The translations under genes and the position numbers were made by a program. From positions 1-64,000 of the forward strand of contig NZ_CAMYLS010000029.1 of the NCBI RefSeq assembly GCF_947259345.1: a stretch of 64,000 nt of DNA, in the 5' to 3' direction. Origin of the DNA: an uncultured Maricaulis sp. (GTDB lineage Bacteria; Pseudomonadota; Alphaproteobacteria; Caulobacterales; Maricaulaceae). Below the pieces are notes generated by a model. The model was given only the letters and a program-made list of their open reading frames with translations. It did not search any database and was not told the DNA's origin. The stretch's first letter is position 1. Each line of letters opens with the position of its first letter. Below are positions 1 through 7,580 of this stretch, piece by piece.

Positions 1-71
1 CACTAAACGACCGACCCCATCTACCTGGCGCATTGGAATCGGGGTGGAGACAGCCCGGGAAAACTCCGCGG

Positions 72-136
72 ACGGGATGTCGGCGATGTCACGTTATTCA
101 AATCAAACCGGTTGACGGCATTGGCCGACATCCCGT
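72..136. repeat. 12-bp inverted repeat upstream of the first gene
   Basis: ACGGGATGTCGG (72-83) is perfectly inverted as CCGACATCCCGT (125-136), with a 41-nt spacer. It lies in the non-coding leader (1-240) of the Sel1-type gene. I see no convincing promoter or small gene in this leader; the repeat could be an operator or a chance match. Confidence 0.35.
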
Positions 137-240
137 TCCCCTCTCTGCCCAAACCGCCAGGCGCGAGCGCCGTGGCGCTGTCCGTGCTTGCCGGAATGCG
201 GGGCGGCTGCCTATCCTGACTACTCAACCTGCGAGGCAAG

Positions 241-960
241 ATGCGTCTCTTCTTGATCTTCTGTTTCAGCCTGTTCCTGACGGTTCCGGCGACAGCCCAG
301 CCGGTCCCTCCCGACCCGGCGCCCTTTCTCGAGCGCTGCGAGGCCGGGGAAGGCTTTGCCTGCAGCTATGCCCACGGGCTGATGCAGCGGGCGGACCGGA
401 CCTATTGGCTGACCGATGAGGCGGTCGCCTTGATGATGCGCAGCTGCAGTCTCGGCTCAGACGGGGCGTGCTGGCTGTTCGAGCGCATCAATGAGCCCAA
501 TCCTTATGATGATGTCCGTTATGATCGCGACCGCTATCTCCCGGTCGCGCGATCCGGCTGCGAGAACCGGTCGTCGATGGCGTGCTGGCAGGCGGCCGGC
601 CTGCTGGAGGATGGCAGCGAGGCCGACCGGCTCGAGGCCCTCGACCTGGCGCGGCGATCGTGCGAACGCGGCTTCAATGATGGCTGTGCGCGTCAGGCGG
701 ATATCCTGGCCGCGCTGGGGCGTGACCCGCTTCCGGCGCAGCGCGAGGCCTGTTACGGCAATCGCCCGGGCCGGATGCGCAAGCAGGCCGATTGCGCGGC
801 GGTTTGTGACGCTGATGACGCGACCGCCTGCTACCAGCTCGCTTTGATGTTCGAGCGCGGCCGTGACGGGGCGCAGACCATGCGCCGGGATGCCGAACGG
901 GCGCGGGCCTTGTTTGCGCGCGCTTGTGAACTGGGGGCGGAGGAGGCCTGTCGCCGCTAG
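241..960 (+). CDS. Secreted Cys-rich Sel1/Hcp-like repeat protein
   Basis: A 239-residue protein with a clear signal peptide (MRLFLIFCFSLF...ATAQP, cleavage near residue 20). The mature part carries repeated helical-pair units with Cys-Glu/Ser-x-Gly-x-x-x-x-Cys spacing, for example CEAGEGFACSYA, CSLGSDGACWLF, CERGFNDGCARQA and CELGAEEACRR. This is the pattern of Sel1-like repeats in the Helicobacter cysteine-rich (Hcp) class, where paired Cys form disulfides in each repeat. A periplasmic or surface scaffold role is inferred; no catalytic motif is visible. The start follows a GAGG Shine-Dalgarno at about 7 nt. The stop overlaps the stop of the convergent CPBP gene. Confidence 0.7.
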   Translation: MRLFLIFCFSLFLTVPATAQPVPPDPAPFLERCEAGEGFACSYAHGLMQRADRTYWLTDEAVALMMRSCSLGSDGACWLFERINEPNPYDDVRYDRDRYLPVARSGCENRSSMACWQAAGLLEDGSEADRLEALDLARRSCERGFNDGCARQADILAALGRDPLPAQREACYGNRPGRMRKQADCAAVCDADDATACYQLALMFERGRDGAQTMRRDAERARALFARACELGAEEACRR

Positions 961-1463
961 ACCGGCGCGGTCACTCCCTTCCAGCCGACCACCACCAGCC
1001 AGTGGATCAGGACGGCCGGCCAGATCGAGCCGCCTGTCCGATAAGCCATCGTGCAGGCGAGGCCGAGTGCGGCGGTGATGGCAAGGAAACCCGGGTTCAG
1101 GAAGAGGTCCTGTGCCATGGGCAAGCCGAGCCAGACCTGAAGCGGGTGCCAGAGCACGAAGGCGGCGATTGCCAGCGCGGCGCGAACTCCTCCCTTGCGA
1201 CCGGCGAGCCCGACTCGAAAGATCAGCTCTTCCGCCAGGGCCGGGATAAAAAATGCCACTGCTGCTATCGCTAACAGGGCTTGTAAATCGTCCGTGACTG
1301 CAAACTTGAACAGCGGTTCAACTTTATTGATTGTGAGCGTTGCGACGACAAAAGCCGCAAGGATTAAAAGGGATTGCCCCCAATTGGCTAATCCCGGCCA
1401 AGTCCGGACCGCGCGTTTTGCATCTGCGAAATAACTTGACGCTGTGCCGCATAATTCGATCAT
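957..1463 (-). CDS. CPBP family intramembrane metalloprotease, short
   Basis: The product has 168 residues starting at the ATG at 1463. The open frame continues upstream, antisense through the thiolase gene, but that part has no domain and is discarded. The protein has several hydrophobic segments and the CPBP (Abi/CaaX protease) signatures: a glutamate pair in ALAEELIFRVGLAG, a His motif in FVLWHPLQVW, and a final helix with VLIHWLVVVGW. These Glu and His residues are the presumed zinc ligands in the membrane. The gene is divergent from the thiolase gene (42 nt between starts) and convergent with the Sel1-like gene. The substrate is unknown. It is shorter than usual for the family, so the N-terminal helices may be reduced. 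Confidence 0.7.
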   Translation of the reverse strand: MIELCGTASSYFADAKRAVRTWPGLANWGQSLLILAAFVVATLTINKVEPLFKFAVTDDLQALLAIAAVAFFIPALAEELIFRVGLAGRKGGVRAALAIAAFVLWHPLQVWLGLPMAQDLFLNPGFLAITAALGLACTMAYRTGGSIWPAVLIHWLVVVGWKGVTAPV

Positions 1464-1505
1464 GCGCGCCAGACTAAGACAGAATAATCCCAGAGGAGAG
1501 ATCAA

Positions 1506-2696
1506 ATGAGTGCTGTGGACGATCCCATCGTCATCGTCGGCATGGCCCGCACCCCGATGGGTGGCTTGCTCGGCGAACTTGCACCCCTGTCCGCCAATGA
1601 ACTCGGCGCCGTTGCCGTCAAGGCGGCGATGGAAGAAGCCGGCATTGCCGGTGATGACATCGACCAGATCCTGATGGGCAATGTGCTCATGGCCGGTCAG
1701 GGCCAGGCCCCGGGTCGCCAGGCGGCGATCAAGGCGGGTCTTCCCAAATCGGTTGAAGCCACGACGCTCAACAAGATGTGCGGATCGGGCATGCAGGCCG
1801 CGATCATGGGGCGCGCCTCGATCGCCTCGGGCGATGCCCAGATCATCATTGCCGGCGGCATGGAGTCGATGACCAATGCCCCGCACATGCTGCCGACGCA
1901 TCGCGGCGGTTTCAAATACGGCCACGACACCATCAAGGACCATATGGCCCAGGATGGTCTCGAAGATGCCTATGAGAAGAAGCCGATGGGTGTCTATGCC
2001 GACATGATTGCGGAGGAACACCAATTCACCCGCGAGCAGCAGGACGCCTATGCCCTGGAAACCCTGGCCCGGGCCCAGCGCGCCACTGAAAAGGGTGACT
2101 TCAAACGCGAGATCACCCCGGTCACGATCAAGGGTCGCAAGGGCGATGTGGTCGTCGATACCGACGAGCTGCCGCGCAAGGCGATGCCGGAGAAAATCCC
2201 CTCCCTGCGTCCGGCTTTCTCCAAGGACGGCACGGTCACCGCGGCCAATGCCTCGGCGATTTCGGATGGCGCTGCCGCGCTGATCCTGATGCGTCTCTCG
2301 GAAGCCGAGCGTCGTGGCCTGAAGCCGATCGCCAAGATCGTGGCCACTGCCGCCCATGCTCACGAGCCGGCCTATTTCACTACGGCCCCGGTTCCGGCCA
2401 TGCGCAAGGTCGTCGAGCGCGCCGGCTGGCAGATCGATGATGTGGATCTGTGGGAAATCAACGAGGCCTTCGCCGTCGTTCCGATGATCGCGATGAAGGA
2501 GCTGGGCATTTCCCACGACATCATCAACGTCAATGGCGGCGCCTGTGCCCTGGGTCACCCGATCGGCGCTTCCGGTGCCCGCATCATGGTCACCCTGCTC
2601 GCCGCGCTGGAAAAGCACGGCAAGACCAAGGGCGTCGCCTCGCTCTGCATTGGTGGCGGTGAAGCGACCGCGGTTGCGGTTGAGCGCTTCGCGTAA
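1506..2696 (+). CDS. Acetyl-CoA C-acetyltransferase (thiolase)
   Basis: A 396-residue, full-length type II thiolase that condenses or cleaves acetoacetyl-CoA in the cytoplasm. The nucleophilic Cys is in NKMCGSGMQAA (C92), the catalytic His in GACALGHPIGASG (H351) and the acid/base Cys in SLCIGGGEA (C381). It could serve ketone-body, branched-chain or leucine catabolism, or polyhydroxyalkanoate priming. No phaB or phaC adjoins, so the pathway is open; the nearby branched-chain 2-oxoacid dehydrogenase cluster fits catabolism. AGGAGAG ends 5 nt before the ATG. A GC-rich hairpin with TTT follows the stop, so the gene is probably monocistronic. Confidence 0.9.
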   Translation: MSAVDDPIVIVGMARTPMGGLLGELAPLSANELGAVAVKAAMEEAGIAGDDIDQILMGNVLMAGQGQAPGRQAAIKAGLPKSVEATTLNKMCGSGMQAAIMGRASIASGDAQIIIAGGMESMTNAPHMLPTHRGGFKYGHDTIKDHMAQDGLEDAYEKKPMGVYADMIAEEHQFTREQQDAYALETLARAQRATEKGDFKREITPVTIKGRKGDVVVDTDELPRKAMPEKIPSLRPAFSKDGTVTAANASAISDGAAALILMRLSEAERRGLKPIAKIVATAAHAHEPAYFTTAPVPAMRKVVERAGWQIDDVDLWEINEAFAVVPMIAMKELGISHDIINVNGGACALGHPIGASGARIMVTLLAALEKHGKTKGVASLCIGGGEATAVAVERFA

Positions 2697-2723
2697 GCCT
2701 TGCCATGCAGGCCGACATGGAGA

Positions 2724-2749
2724 GGGCGCGGCCGATGGCTGCGCCCTTT
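2724..2749 (+). terminator. Rho-independent terminator after the thiolase gene
   Basis: A 10-bp stem GGGCGCGGCC / GGCTGCGCCC with one G-U pair and a 3-nt loop (GAT) is followed by TTT. It lies between the thiolase stop and the ATG at 2780, which supports the downstream start chosen for the GNAT gene. Confidence 0.6.
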
Positions 2750-2779
2750 GTCGTGCGGCGAGAGAAAGCGGAAGACCCG

Positions 2780-3247
2780 ATGCCAGACTTTGTGATCGAA
2801 CGGGTGGCGCCACCCGTGGCCGACTTTATCAATCATCGCGCCGATTGCGGTTGGGGCATTCTTGCAGAAGGTCTCGCAGCTCAGGCATTAGCGGGGTCTC
2901 TTGCCGCAGTGACGGCTCGTGATGGCGACGGGCGGGTTGTCGGTTTCGCTCGTGCGGTTGGTGACCCGATTTATGTTTATGTGCAGGACGTGATCGTGGC
3001 CGAGGTCCGACGCGGGTGCGGGCTTGGCCAGCGCCTCATGTCGGAATTGCTAGAGGCTGTGGCAGAGGCCTGCCCGCATGCGGCGGTCATGCTGATGTGC
3101 GCCACGGGTCGCGAGGCCTTCTATGAGCGTCTTGGTTTTGTGGCTCGCCCACGGCCGGGTTTCGGGCCCGGTATGCAGCTGGTTCGGGCGTCCAGCGGTG
3201 TCCAGTCCTCGCCGAGCCTCAACTGCCCGCAGCCGCCCAGCCGGTGA
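2780..3247 (+). CDS. GNAT family N-acetyltransferase
   Basis: The product has 155 residues from the ATG at 2780. An in-frame start at 2705 would place the N-terminus inside the thiolase terminator and is rejected. The acetyl-CoA binding motif A is visible as VQDVIVAEVRRGCGLGQRLM (R/Q-x-x-G-x-G pattern). It is followed by a motif-B-like region ending in REAFYERLGFVARP, typical of small cytoplasmic GNATs that acetylate amines. The substrate cannot be read from the sequence. The last 29 nt overlap the 3' end of the convergent membrane-protein gene, so the C-terminal tail after GMQLVR may be dispensable. Confidence 0.8.
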   Translation: MPDFVIERVAPPVADFINHRADCGWGILAEGLAAQALAGSLAAVTARDGDGRVVGFARAVGDPIYVYVQDVIVAEVRRGCGLGQRLMSELLEAVAEACPHAAVMLMCATGREAFYERLGFVARPRPGFGPGMQLVRASSGVQSSPSLNCPQPPSR

Positions 3248-3590
3248 GCCCGGCGATGGGCAGGAAGGCGAGCCAGGCCGGATGCCTTGCCCGGCTCAGG
3301 ATGAGGGCCGCTAACCCGCTCACGGCGAATACGGCACTGATGATCCAAAGTAGCGGGGCGTGATCCGGAAACAGGGTCCGATGGATGACGACCAGCATGG
3401 CCGCGATGCCGAGCCAGGTCAGCGTGGTGATGTGCCAGGCGGTGCGGATCAGGGCCCGCGCATACCAGGGGCCATGGCCCAGGCGCGGCAGGTCGGAGCG
3501 GGCCAGCAGCGGCCGGACCAGACGGATCTCGCCGACGATGGAATGAAACAGGCCGACCAGCACGGTCAGCAAGGCGGCAAGCAGTAACAT
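3219..3590 (-). CDS. Small 4-TM membrane protein, paralogue of the upstream gene
   Basis: A 123-residue protein made almost entirely of four hydrophobic helices. It shares with the gene just upstream (3613-3984) a His-containing first helix (LFHSIVGE), an RPLLAR...LP segment and a WHITT motif at the start of the second helix. The two genes are therefore tandem paralogues. They are 22 nt apart on the same strand and likely co-transcribed from the promoter shared with the TetR gene at 4030. I do not recognise the family with certainty. The conserved His and Arg could be a haem, metal or substrate contact, but that is speculation. Confidence 0.65.
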   Translation of the reverse strand: MLLLAALLTVLVGLFHSIVGEIRLVRPLLARSDLPRLGHGPWYARALIRTAWHITTLTWLGIAAMLVVIHRTLFPDHAPLLWIISAVFAVSGLAALILSRARHPAWLAFLPIAGLTGWAAAGS

Positions 3591-3612
3591 GGCGACGTCC
3601 TTTCGGCAGGGA

Positions 3613-3984
3613 TCAGGTGAGGGCCGCGCCCAGACCCAGCAGCCCGGTCAGTGCGAACATCGACGTGGAGGGCAGCCGCCAGGGCGCGATCCCGCCCTTG
3701 ATGGCGACCCAGGCGCTCAATGCGCTCAAGGTCAGGGCCAGCGGGGCCAGGAAGACCAGGTAGATGGCATAGGTCGCGGACCAGGCCGCCGCTGCAAATC
3801 CGACCGCCATGAAGGCCAGCAGGACGGTGGTGATGTGCCAGCAATAATAGTTCAACCACTTCGATTCCGGCGGCAGGTGAGTGTCCGCCAACAGGGGGCG
3901 GGCGACGACCGGTCCGCCGGCAAAGGTGTGGACCGCGAAAGTGGTGAGGGCAGTCAGGCTTGCCAGTGCGGCGAGAATGTCCAT
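3613..3984 (-). CDS. Small 4-TM membrane protein, tandem paralogue
   Basis: A 123-residue protein of the same length as its downstream neighbour, with four predicted helices. Shared motifs are VHTFAGG, ARPLLADTHLP and CWHITTVL. It is the first gene of a probable two-gene operon that starts 45 nt from, and divergent to, a TetR-type regulator. That arrangement usually means the repressor controls the pair. The function is unknown; TetR-controlled small membrane proteins are often tied to envelope stress or efflux, but no transporter motif is visible here. Confidence 0.65.
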   Translation of the reverse strand: MDILAALASLTALTTFAVHTFAGGPVVARPLLADTHLPPESKWLNYYCWHITTVLLAFMAVGFAAAAWSATYAIYLVFLAPLALTLSALSAWVAIKGGIAPWRLPSTSMFALTGLLGLGAALT

Positions 3985-4006
3985 GATGATCTCGTTCTGT
4001 AATTTT

Positions 4007-4027
4007 TATTCTAGAATAGATGTTCTA
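4007..4027. promoter_or_regulatory. Putative TetR operator between divergent genes
   Basis: The 45-nt spacer between divergent starts holds the perfect palindrome TATTCTAGAATA (4007-4018). An overlapping inverted pair, TAGAA-N6-TTCTA, spans 4012-4027. The AT-rich block abuts the ATG at 4030, which has no Shine-Dalgarno, so the TetR mRNA may be leaderless. An autoregulatory operator is inferred. Confidence 0.55.
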
Positions 4028-4029
4028 AT

Positions 4030-4593
4030 ATGGGTCGACCGTCAAGCTTTGCTGATGAGGCTGTGTATGCGGCTGTAGCGCGCAGCCTCGTTGAGGCCGG
4101 GGAGGTTCGCCTGCAGGCCGTGACCAAAGCGGCCAGTCTTTCGACCGGCTCGCTCTATCACCGCTTTGGAAGCCGTGAAGGCCTGATGGCCGAGGCATGG
4201 ATTGATGCGGTCGAGGCTTTCCAGGTGAAATTTCTCGCCGCGCTGGCGATGCCATCGGACGTGCCGGGCCTGCCCGCCGCCCTCGCGACACCGCGCTTTT
4301 GCCGCAACGCGCCGGACCGGGCTGCCCTCCTGGTCAGTGCCCGGGAAAGGGAGATGATGTCGGACAAGGCGCCGGATGCGCTCCATGCCCGGCTTGCGGC
4401 GGCGAACGGCAAGGCTCGCAATGCCCTGTCAGGTTTTGCCAAGGCGCAGGGCCTGCCGCTTGAACGTGTCCGCCTGGCCCTGATCGGTCTGCCGCTCGGC
4501 GCGGTCCGGCTCTATCTGCCTAAGGCGCCGCTTCCGGAATTGATCGAGCAGGATATTGCCAAGGCGGCTTCGGCGCTCTTGAAACAGGCGTGA
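4030..4593 (+). CDS. TetR/AcrR family transcriptional regulator
   Basis: A 187-residue protein with an N-terminal helix-turn-helix at about residues 28-57 (VTKAASLSTGSLYHRFGSREGL), the classic TetR DNA-binding signature. The variable helical C-terminal domain should bind an unknown ligand. The gene is divergent from the tandem membrane-protein pair across a 45-nt palindromic spacer and probably represses both itself and the pair. The ATG at 4030 has no upstream Shine-Dalgarno. The next in-frame Met falls after the DNA-binding helices, so this start is needed. Confidence 0.85.
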   Translation: MGRPSSFADEAVYAAVARSLVEAGEVRLQAVTKAASLSTGSLYHRFGSREGLMAEAWIDAVEAFQVKFLAALAMPSDVPGLPAALATPRFCRNAPDRAALLVSAREREMMSDKAPDALHARLAAANGKARNALSGFAKAQGLPLERVRLALIGLPLGAVRLYLPKAPLPELIEQDIAKAASALLKQA

Positions 4594-4665
4594 TGGGCGC
4601 GCCTGGGCAGAAACGTCCGCAAGCGCGCCATCCTGCATGCTGCACTGGCGAAACCGCGGTCGCTA

Positions 4666-5145
4666 TCAGCCGTCGATATGCCCGAGGGGCAGGCCGCGGC
4701 CTTCCTTGACATTGCGGATCTGGACCGAGGTGCGGAAGTCGCCGACCACGTCCAGCGGAATCATCTTTTCGGACATGAATTCATTGTAGGCGTCGATGTC
4801 CGGGGTCACGACCTTGAGCAGATAATCGTAGGGGCCGGTCATGGTGCAGGCCTCGGTGATTTCCGCGAAGGTCTGGATGGCCTTCTCGAACTTCTCGTAA
4901 TTGGCCTTGCGCGCGGGCTGGATTTTCACTTCCAGATAGGCGGTGAACATGAGGCCGATCATGCGCCGGTCGAGCTGGATCGAGCGGCGCTTGATAATGC
5001 CTTCGGTCTCCAGACGACGAATGCGGCGCCAGCAGGGCGAGGGCGTCAGGCCGACGATTTCGGCGATGTCGGCGACGGAACGGCCCGCATCCGCCTGCAG
5101 GGCTTCGAGAATGCGTACATCAATCGTGTCCAGGGTGACGGTCAT
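4666..5145 (-). CDS. bkdR: Lrp/AsnC family regulator, probable bkd regulator
   Basis: A 159-residue protein with an N-terminal winged HTH (residues about 23-51, VADIAEIVGLTPSPCWRRIRRLE) and a C-terminal RAM effector-binding domain (ITEACTMTGPYDYLLKVVTPD). It is divergent from the branched-chain 2-oxoacid dehydrogenase operon. That is the arrangement of BkdR in Pseudomonas, where the Lrp-type protein activates bkd genes in response to branched-chain amino acids. The specific name rests on this context. A large AT-rich palindrome overlaps its start codon and is a good candidate for its own operator. Confidence 0.82.
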   Translation of the reverse strand: MTVTLDTIDVRILEALQADAGRSVADIAEIVGLTPSPCWRRIRRLETEGIIKRRSIQLDRRMIGLMFTAYLEVKIQPARKANYEKFEKAIQTFAEITEACTMTGPYDYLLKVVTPDIDAYNEFMSEKMIPLDVVGDFRTSVQIRNVKEGRGLPLGHIDG

Positions 5146-5180
5146 TATTTCCTCAAATCATGATTTTGAGGGAAAATAAT
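5144..5180. promoter_or_regulatory. Putative Lrp/BkdR operator palindrome
   Basis: An AT-rich imperfect palindrome centred on CATG (5159-5162). ATTATTTCCTCAAAT on the left is answered by ATTTTGAGGGAAAATAAT on the right, with the core CTCAAA-N7-TTTGAG at 5152-5170. It covers the regulator's start codon and lies 150-185 nt upstream of the E1 alpha start. It stands out against the GC-rich surroundings and fits autoregulation by an Lrp-type protein. Confidence 0.6.
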
Positions 5181-5329
5181 TCAACTTTCCGCACTTGCGA
5201 ACCCCGAAATGGCACCGCATTGCTATGCTGGACAAGACCGGCTCTTCCGCGCTAGACGCCGGTCGCGTTCCCGCATCATGGCGGGAGCCCCCTATAGGCA
5301 CGTCCTGCCGAAGTTTTCAGCGAGAGCCC

Positions 5330-6559
5330 ATGGCACACACTGAACCCCGCTTCCACGTTCCCGCGCCGCATGTGCGTCCCGGTGACACGCCTGACTTCTC
5401 CCATATCGCCATCCCGCCGGCCGGGGAGGCCAAGCGGCCTGCGACCGATGTGGCCGGTATGGAGACCCGCGATCTGGCCCTCGGCCTGGTCCGCGTGCTC
5501 GATCACAACCACCAGGCGGTGGGAGAGTGGGATCCCAAGCTGGACCCGGATGTCCTGCGTGAGGGATTGCGTCACATGGTACTGACGCGGGTCTATGACG
5601 ACCGCATGCTGAAGCTGCAGCGCCAGGGCAAGATGAGCTTCTACATGAAGTCCACGGGCGAGGAGGCGGTCGCCGTCGCCGGTGCCATGGCGATGCAGAA
5701 GTCGGACATGGTTTTCCCGTCCTATCGCCAGCAGGGCATCCTGTTTGCCCGCGGCCGGGACATTGTCGACATGATGTGCCACTGCATCTCCAACAGTCGC
5801 GATAACCTCAAAGGCCGCCAGCTGCCGGTCCACTACACCTGGGCCGAGGGCAATTTCTTCTCGATCTCGGGCAATCTCGCGACCCAGCTGCCGCAAGCCG
5901 TCGGCTATGCCATGGCCTGTGAATACCGCGGCGATGGCGAGATCGCGGCGACCTGGATCGGTGACGGTTCGACCGCCGAGGGCGATTTCCATGGCGCCCT
6001 GGTGCTGGCCTCGACCTATCGCGCGCCGGTCATCGTCAATGTGGTCAATAACCAGTGGGCGATCTCGACCTTCCAGGGTATTGCCGCCGGGGACGCGCCG
6101 ACCTTTGCCTATAAGGGCATGGGGTATGGCCTGGCCTCGCTGCGTATTGACGGCAATGACTTCCTGGCTGTCTACGCGGCCACCAAATGGGCCGCCGAGC
6201 GCGCCCGGGCCGGCCATGGCGCCACGGTAATCGAGCATTTCACCTATCGCGCCGATGCGCATTCCACTTCGGATGACCCGTCCGGCTATCGTCCCAAGGG
6301 CGAGAATGAAATCTGGCCGCTGGGCGATCCCGTCGAGCGTCTCAAACAACACCTGATCGGTCTGGGTGAGTGGGATGAGGAGCGCCATGCCGCGCTCGAG
6401 AAGGAACTCAACGAGATGGTCATCGCATCCTACAAGGAAGCGGAAAGCCACGGCACGCTGCATGACGGTCCGCTGTCGCCGGTCGAGTCGATCTTCGAGG
6501 ATGTCTATGCCGAACCGGACTGGCGCCTGCGTCGCCAGCGTCAGGATCTGGGAGTTTAA
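5330..6559 (+). CDS. bkdA1: Branched-chain 2-oxoacid dehydrogenase E1 alpha
   Basis: The product has 409 residues from the ATG at 5330, which gives the usual family length and begins MAHTEPRFHVPAP. The frame stays open 45 codons upstream, but that part reads into the promoter region. This is the thiamine-diphosphate subunit of the branched-chain 2-oxoacid dehydrogenase: it decarboxylates the 2-oxoacids of Val, Leu and Ile and passes the acyl group to E2. The ThDP motif is seen as IGDGSTAEGDFHGAL...VVNNQWAIS (about residues 210-245). It is the first gene of bkdA1-A2-B, with 4 nt before E1 beta. Confidence 0.92.
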   Translation: MAHTEPRFHVPAPHVRPGDTPDFSHIAIPPAGEAKRPATDVAGMETRDLALGLVRVLDHNHQAVGEWDPKLDPDVLREGLRHMVLTRVYDDRMLKLQRQGKMSFYMKSTGEEAVAVAGAMAMQKSDMVFPSYRQQGILFARGRDIVDMMCHCISNSRDNLKGRQLPVHYTWAEGNFFSISGNLATQLPQAVGYAMACEYRGDGEIAATWIGDGSTAEGDFHGALVLASTYRAPVIVNVVNNQWAISTFQGIAAGDAPTFAYKGMGYGLASLRIDGNDFLAVYAATKWAAERARAGHGATVIEHFTYRADAHSTSDDPSGYRPKGENEIWPLGDPVERLKQHLIGLGEWDEERHAALEKELNEMVIASYKEAESHGTLHDGPLSPVESIFEDVYAEPDWRLRRQRQDLGV

Positions 6560-6563
6560 GATC

Positions 6564-7577
6564 ATGGCCAAGATGAACATGATCCAGGCCCTCAATTCGG
6601 CCCTCGACAACATGATGGAACGCGACCCGGACGTGATCAGCTTCGGCGAGGATGCCGGCTATTTCGGGGGCGTCTTCCGGGTCACCGCCAATCTGCAGTC
6701 CAAATACGGTCTCGATCGCTCCTTCGATGCGCCGATCAATGAAGCCGCCATCATGGGCATGGCGATCGGCATGGCGGCGAAGGGTTTGAAGCCGGTCGCC
6801 GAGATCCAGTTCTCCGACTATATCTTCCCCGGGCTCGACCAGATCGTCTCGGAAATGTCACGCCTGCGCTATCGCTCAGCCGGCCAGTTCACGGCGCCGG
6901 TCGTGGTCCGCGCGCCCTGTGGTGGCGGTATCCGGGGTGGCCAGACCCATTCGATGAGTCCGGAAGCCTTTTTCACCCAGGTGCCGGGCGTCCAGGTCGT
7001 GATGCCGTCCAACCCTTATGACGCCAAGGGCCTGCTGATCGCCGCGATCGAAAGCCCGGACCCGGTCATCTTCTTCGAGCCGAAACGCCTTTATAATGGT
7101 CCTTTTGAAGGCCATTCTGGCGGCGCGCTGTCCTCCTGGGGCAAGCATCCCAAGGGTGAAGTGCCGGAAGAGCATTACAGCCTGCCGATCGGCAAGGCGG
7201 AAGTCGTGCGTGAAGGTTCGGCGGTTACCATTATTGCCTATGGTACGCTGGTCCTGGTCGCCCAGGCGGCGGCCGAGAAGGCCGGCATTGATGCCGAGGT
7301 GATCGATCTCAAGACGCTGGTGCCTTACGATCTCGAGACGATTGCCCGCTCGGTCAACAAGACCGGTCGCTGCATTGTCGCGCAGGAAGCCCCGCGCACC
7401 TCGGGCTTTGCGGCTGAACTGGCGGCCCAGGTTCAGGAAGAATGTTTCTACGCCCTTGAGGCGCCGATCCAGCGTGTGACCGGTTGGGATACGCCCTATC
7501 CGCATGCGCATGAATGGGCCTATTTCCCGGGTCCTGACCGTTTCATCAATGCCATGAACGCCGTTCTGGAGGCCTGA
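6564..7577 (+). CDS. bkdA2: Branched-chain 2-oxoacid dehydrogenase E1 beta
   Basis: The product has 337 residues from the ATG at 6564, preceded by GGGAG. The upstream in-frame extension overlaps E1 alpha and is rejected. It contains the transketolase pyrimidine-binding domain (FGEDAGYFGGVFR...FDAPINEAAIMGMAIG) and the C-terminal transketolase domain (VTIIAYGTLVLVA...RTSGFAAELAAQV). Together with E1 alpha it forms the alpha2-beta2 decarboxylase. The gene sits 4 nt after E1 alpha and 3 nt before E2, so the three are translated from one transcript. Confidence 0.93.
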   Translation: MAKMNMIQALNSALDNMMERDPDVISFGEDAGYFGGVFRVTANLQSKYGLDRSFDAPINEAAIMGMAIGMAAKGLKPVAEIQFSDYIFPGLDQIVSEMSRLRYRSAGQFTAPVVVRAPCGGGIRGGQTHSMSPEAFFTQVPGVQVVMPSNPYDAKGLLIAAIESPDPVIFFEPKRLYNGPFEGHSGGALSSWGKHPKGEVPEEHYSLPIGKAEVVREGSAVTIIAYGTLVLVAQAAAEKAGIDAEVIDLKTLVPYDLETIARSVNKTGRCIVAQEAPRTSGFAAELAAQVQEECFYALEAPIQRVTGWDTPYPHAHEWAYFPGPDRFINAMNAVLEA

Positions 7578-7580
7578 TCG

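Noticed and set aside
1464-2813. Long open minus-strand frame joined to the CPBP gene
   Set aside because: It is antisense to the thiolase gene, has no recognisable domain and a His/Arg/Gly-rich shadow composition; only the part from 1463 down has CPBP motifs.
5276-6613. 445-codon minus-strand frame antisense to bkdA1
   Set aside because: It mirrors the E1 alpha gene in a GC-rich genome and shows no domain; E1 alpha on the plus strand is unambiguous.
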